A stretch of DNA of 36,787 bases. It comes from Gammaproteobacteria bacterium MFB021 (GTDB taxonomy: Bacteria > Pseudomonadota > Gammaproteobacteria > Pseudomonadales > Halomonadaceae). Where the stretch lies: assembly GCA_000737985.1 (NCBI GenBank), contig JNVT01000065.1, positions 1-36,787 on the forward strand. The letters are read 5' to 3'. Both the position numbers and the translations under genes were made by a program. The notes below the pieces were generated by a model. It had not been told where the DNA came from and did not search any database. It was given only the letters and a program-made list of their open reading frames with translations. Every line of letters begins with the position of its first letter. Within the stretch, counting starts at the first letter, position 1. Positions 34,058 through 36,787 of this stretch are shown here, piece after piece.

Positions 34058-35608
34058 ATGAGTGAGGTCGCGCCGCCCGCCAACGGCGGCCCGCAGGAGA
34101 TGCCCTCCTGGCACCACCGCTTCGGTTTCGTCGCGGCGGTGTTCGGGATGTTCATGGCGATCCTCGACATCCAGATCGTGGCCAGCTCGCTCAACGAGAT
34201 CCAGGCCGGCGTCTCCGCCTCCAGCGACGAGATCTCGTGGATCCAGACCTCCTATCTGATCGCCGAGATCATCATGATCCCGCTCTCCGGGGTGCTGATG
34301 CGCTGGCTCTCGACCCGGGTCGCCTTCGTCATCTCGTGCGCCGGTTTCACCCTGGCCAGTCTCGGCTGCGCGCTGGCCACCAGCATCGACCAGCTGATCG
34401 TGCTGCGTGCGATCCAGGGCTTCATGGGCGGGGCGATGATCCCGCTGACCCAGGCGGTCAGCTTTTCGCTGTTCCCGCGCCGGGCGATGGGCACGGTGCA
34501 GGGCATCATCGGCATGGTGGTGACGCTGGCGCCGTCGATCGGCCCCACCGTGGGCGGCTATCTCACCGAGATCTTCAGCTGGCACTGGCTGTTTCTGGTC
34601 AATGTGATCCCCGGCATCTTCGTGACGCTGGCGGTGTGGCGTTTCCTCGACGTCGACGAAGGCGACGCCAGCGTCGCCAAGCGGCTCGACTTCACCGGCT
34701 TGATCCTGATCGCGTTGTTCCTCGGCAGCCTCGAGTTCGTGCTCGAGGAGGGCCCTGGCGACGACTGGCTCTCGAGTGAGCTGATCGTGTGGATGACGCT
34801 GCTCTGCGTGGCCTCCTGCATCGGCTTCTTCTGGCGCGTGCTCACCTGTGAGCATCCGATCGTCGATCTGCGCGCGTTCAAGAACCTCAACTTCTCGGTC
34901 GGCACCGGGCTGGTGTTCGTCGTCGGCATCGCCATGTACGGGTTGGTCTATCTGATGCCTCTGTTTCTGGGCGGTGTGCGCGGCTACTCGAGCCTGCAGA
35001 TCGGCGAGGTGATGTTCGTCACGGGTGTGGCGATGTTCTTCACCGCCCCGGTGGTGGGGCGGCTGACCAACTCGGTCGATCTGCGCGTGCTGCTCTTCTT
35101 CGGCCTGCTGCTGGTGGGCATCGGCACCGCGATGAACTCGAATCTCACCAGCGAGTCGGGGTTCTGGCAGTTCTTCTGGCCGCAGATCGTGCGCGGCACC
35201 GGCATGATCATGTGCATCATCCCCGCCTCGCGTATCGCCCTGGGCACCCTGGGGCCGGCGGAGCTGGGCAACGCCGCGGGGCTTTTTAGCGTGATGCGCA
35301 ACCTGGGCGGTGCGGTCGGGCTCGCCATGCTGGATACCGTGCGCGACTGGCGTGAGGACTACCACTGGAACCAGTTGATCCCGGCGCTCGACCAGGGGCG
35401 GGTCGTGGTCCAGCAGCAGATCGCCAACTATCAGGCGATGCTGATGGGCCATGTCGCCGACCCCTACCACAGCGCCGTGGCGATGCTCGGCCAGCGGATC
35501 GGCGTGCAGACCCAGGTGCTCGCCTACAACGACATCTTCCTGTGGATGGGCTGTCTCTACCTGCTCAGCGTACCGCTGGTGCTGCTGCTCAAGCGCATCG
35601 AGCACTGA
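34058..35608 (+). CDS. emrB: EmrB-like multidrug efflux MFS transporter (DHA2)
   Basis: A 516-residue, 14-helix drug:H+ antiporter of the DHA2 group. The N-terminal helix motif FMAILDIQIVASSLNEIQ with LDIQIVASSL is typical of EmrB, and the motif C-type GPTVGGYLTE occurs near residue 160. GAGGAG lies just before the ATG. With EmrA it forms an energy-coupled pump that moves hydrophobic or acidic compounds out of the cell. It is very likely under the divergent TetR regulator. Its substrate is not predictable. It is placed right beside Pao operon 2, so export of toxic aldehydes or the acids formed from them is possible. Confidence 0.93.
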   Translation: MSEVAPPANGGPQEMPSWHHRFGFVAAVFGMFMAILDIQIVASSLNEIQAGVSASSDEISWIQTSYLIAEIIMIPLSGVLMRWLSTRVAFVISCAGFTLASLGCALATSIDQLIVLRAIQGFMGGAMIPLTQAVSFSLFPRRAMGTVQGIIGMVVTLAPSIGPTVGGYLTEIFSWHWLFLVNVIPGIFVTLAVWRFLDVDEGDASVAKRLDFTGLILIALFLGSLEFVLEEGPGDDWLSSELIVWMTLLCVASCIGFFWRVLTCEHPIVDLRAFKNLNFSVGTGLVFVVGIAMYGLVYLMPLFLGGVRGYSSLQIGEVMFVTGVAMFFTAPVVGRLTNSVDLRVLLFFGLLLVGIGTAMNSNLTSESGFWQFFWPQIVRGTGMIMCIIPASRIALGTLGPAELGNAAGLFSVMRNLGGAVGLAMLDTVRDWREDYHWNQLIPALDQGRVVVQQQIANYQAMLMGHVADPYHSAVAMLGQRIGVQTQVLAYNDIFLWMGCLYLLSVPLVLLLKRIEH

Positions 35609-35720
35609 AGCAGGGCGGGGGAGATGCAGGCGCGCGGCGTGGATGCTTCAATAGCGCCAGTTCTGTCGGTGGCGTGACCGCGACGGCCGCGCCGCCTTTG
35701 CCAACCCGTTCTGGAAGCCG

Positions 35721-36137
35721 ATGATGCAGACTCCGCAACCGCCCAAGCCGGGCGCCGACGAGCCCGTTCGTACCGTGTCACGCCTGATCGGCGCCTTCGC
35801 CGCCCCGGTATTGATCTATCTGGTGGTGTGGGAGCTGGCCGCGCGCCTGTTGCTGCCCGGCTTCGCCGCGTCCGGGCGCGAGTTCGTGATCAACCTGTGC
35901 AGCGTGCTGATCCCCTGTCTCGGCGTGCTGGTCAGCGTCTACCTGGCCGGCGTCCGTGCCGGGCGGCTGCTCGGCGGCGGCGTGATGTCGCTGTTCTTTC
36001 TCTACCTCTATGTCTCCTCCGGCGTGGCCTTCAGCTGGCTGCCGATACTGCTGACCCTGGGCGGCGTGGCCCTGGCGCTGGTGCTGGCGCGCTTCTGCCC
36101 CACGCTCAAACCCGATCTCGGCGATCTCTTTGGATAG
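35721..36137 (+). CDS. Small inner-membrane protein of unknown function
   Basis: A 138-residue protein with a Pro-rich cytosolic start and about four hydrophobic helices (roughly residues 22-46, 56-78, 82-104 and 107-124). It starts MMQTPQPPKPGADEPVRT; GGAAG upstream is better spaced for the second ATG at 35724. It is followed by tmcA after 21 bases on the same strand, so the two may be co-transcribed. No known domain is recognised. It resembles small uncharacterised membrane proteins found next to tRNA-modification genes only by position. Confidence 0.65.
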   Translation: MMQTPQPPKPGADEPVRTVSRLIGAFAAPVLIYLVVWELAARLLLPGFAASGREFVINLCSVLIPCLGVLVSVYLAGVRAGRLLGGGVMSLFFLYLYVSSGVAFSWLPILLTLGGVALALVLARFCPTLKPDLGDLFG

Positions 36138-36158
36138 GCGGTCTCTTTGGAGAAAGAC

Positions 36159-36787
36159 GTGAGCCCGCTGGCCGAGTGGCTGCGTGAGCAGCGTGAGGCG
36201 CTGCGTGCCCGCCGGGTGCGCGGGGTGCTGTGGATCGCCGCCGACCCTGATACGGCGCTGGCGCGAGCCAGCGAGTGGATCGCCGCCGGCGACTGGCGCG
36301 CGCCGCTGTGGCTGGGCCCGGTCAACGAGAACGCACCCGACATCCCCCGGCTTGCGGCGGCCAAGGCGCGCTCGCGGCTGGGTCAGGAGCACGACCTGGT
36401 GGTCATCGATGCCGTTTCGCCCCAGGGCGGTTTCGATCCCGACGCCTTCGGCGCGCTCAGCGGCACCGTCCTCGCCGGCGGCTGGCTGGTGCTGCTGACC
36501 CCGGCACACTGGCTCACCCCCGAGGCGGGGCCGTGGCGGGGGGACGCCGACTACCGCCGCCTGACCCAGTGGCCCCACGCGGCGGAAACACTGAAGGCGC
36601 GCTATCTGCGCCGGGTGGCGCGCGGGCTGCTGGCCGCGGAATCGATGGCGGTGTGGACGCCCGACTCGGCACTACCGCGGGCGGGCGCGCCGAGGCTATC
36701 GGTGGTCAACCCGGCACAGGCGCAGACACCGATATCGATACCGACTTCGACACCGGCGAGCAGGGACGCCGACTGTCTCACCGCCGA
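36159..36787 (+). CDS. tmcA: tRNA(Met) cytidine acetyltransferase, 5' part
   Basis: TmcA acetylates cytidine 34 in the elongator tRNA-Met anticodon, using acetyl-CoA and ATP. The first 209 residues are present; the window edge cuts the gene, and the frame is open to the end. The N-terminal domain is recognisable from LVVIDAVSPQGGFDPDAFGA and GTVLAGGWLVLLTP, which match the E. coli protein. I chose the GTG at 36159 because GGAG lies about 7 bases upstream; a TTG at 36147 is in frame but lies in front of that site. The helicase and GNAT domains must lie beyond the edge. The last 40 residues are Pro/Thr-rich, a likely linker. Confidence 0.85.
   Translation, partial: MSPLAEWLREQREALRARRVRGVLWIAADPDTALARASEWIAAGDWRAPLWLGPVNENAPDIPRLAAAKARSRLGQEHDLVVIDAVSPQGGFDPDAFGALSGTVLAGGWLVLLTPAHWLTPEAGPWRGDADYRRLTQWPHAAETLKARYLRRVARGLLAAESMAVWTPDSALPRAGAPRLSVVNPAQAQTPISIPTSTPASRDADCLTA

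Noticed and set aside
33911-35605. 564-codon open frame antisense to emrB
   Set aside because: The His/Asp/Glu/Arg-rich composition is typical of the reverse complement of a hydrophobic membrane protein gene.
1-36787. CRISPR arrays, rRNA genes, complete insertion sequences
   Set aside because: I saw no regularly spaced short repeats, no rRNA-like sequence and no transposase with terminal inverted repeats.

Overview
The window is a GC-rich gammaproteobacterial chromosome segment, most likely from a halophile of the Halomonadaceae (Halomonas, Salinicola or Chromohalobacter type). The evidence is an ectoine hydroxylase gene (ectD), strong GC-rich codon bias, and the order thrB / DUF2782 gene / polA, which is also known from Pseudomonas. 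This is inference from gene content; no rRNA or other taxonomic marker is present.

Layout. Positions 1-1283 hold small genes: a short secreted protein, a small zinc-ribbon protein with a possible partner ORF on the minus strand, and a short tRNA-like fragment. Positions 1284-3103 carry ectD and a fumarylacetoacetate-hydrolase family enzyme, each followed by a clear terminator. On the minus strand follow speA (arginine decarboxylase), thrB (homoserine kinase) and a small DUF2782 protein. The divergent neighbour of the DUF2782 gene should be polA. Instead, the polA promoter and its first dozen codons (6786-7017) are cut off by about 7.5 kb of foreign-looking DNA, and the whole promoter region plus an intact polA reappear at 14521-17511.

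The inserted segment holds a decayed 3' fragment of a tRNA-Thr(CGT) gene ending in CCA, a gene-poor stretch, and one co-directional catabolic unit: a GntR/FCD regulator, a tripartite tricarboxylate transporter (tctC-tctB-tctA), an SDR protein that lacks the usual catalytic Ser and Tyr, and a MmgE/PrpD-family enzyme. A perfect 20-base palindrome lies just upstream of tctC, and a matching half-site lies upstream of the regulator. Together these look like an imported, substrate-controlled carboxylate uptake and degradation module whose substrate cannot be read from sequence.

Right of the island are housekeeping genes: polA, gnd, nadA and an OmpV/MipA outer-membrane protein. Then come two paralogous three-gene operons for PaoABC-type molybdenum aldehyde oxidoreductases (21464-25402 and 28239-32076). 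The first small subunit has a twin-arginine signal. The second has none, with an in-frame stop just upstream, so the two enzymes probably work in different compartments. Between them lie a DUF302 periplasmic protein and a CPA1 Na+/H+ antiporter. The window ends with a divergent TetR / EmrA-EmrB efflux locus with a likely operator between, a small membrane protein, and the 5' part of tmcA (tRNA-Met cytidine acetyltransferase), cut by the window edge.

The parts most worth following up are the polA promoter duplication and its island, the catalytically atypical SDR with its transporter and PrpD-like partner, and the split-compartment Pao paralogues.
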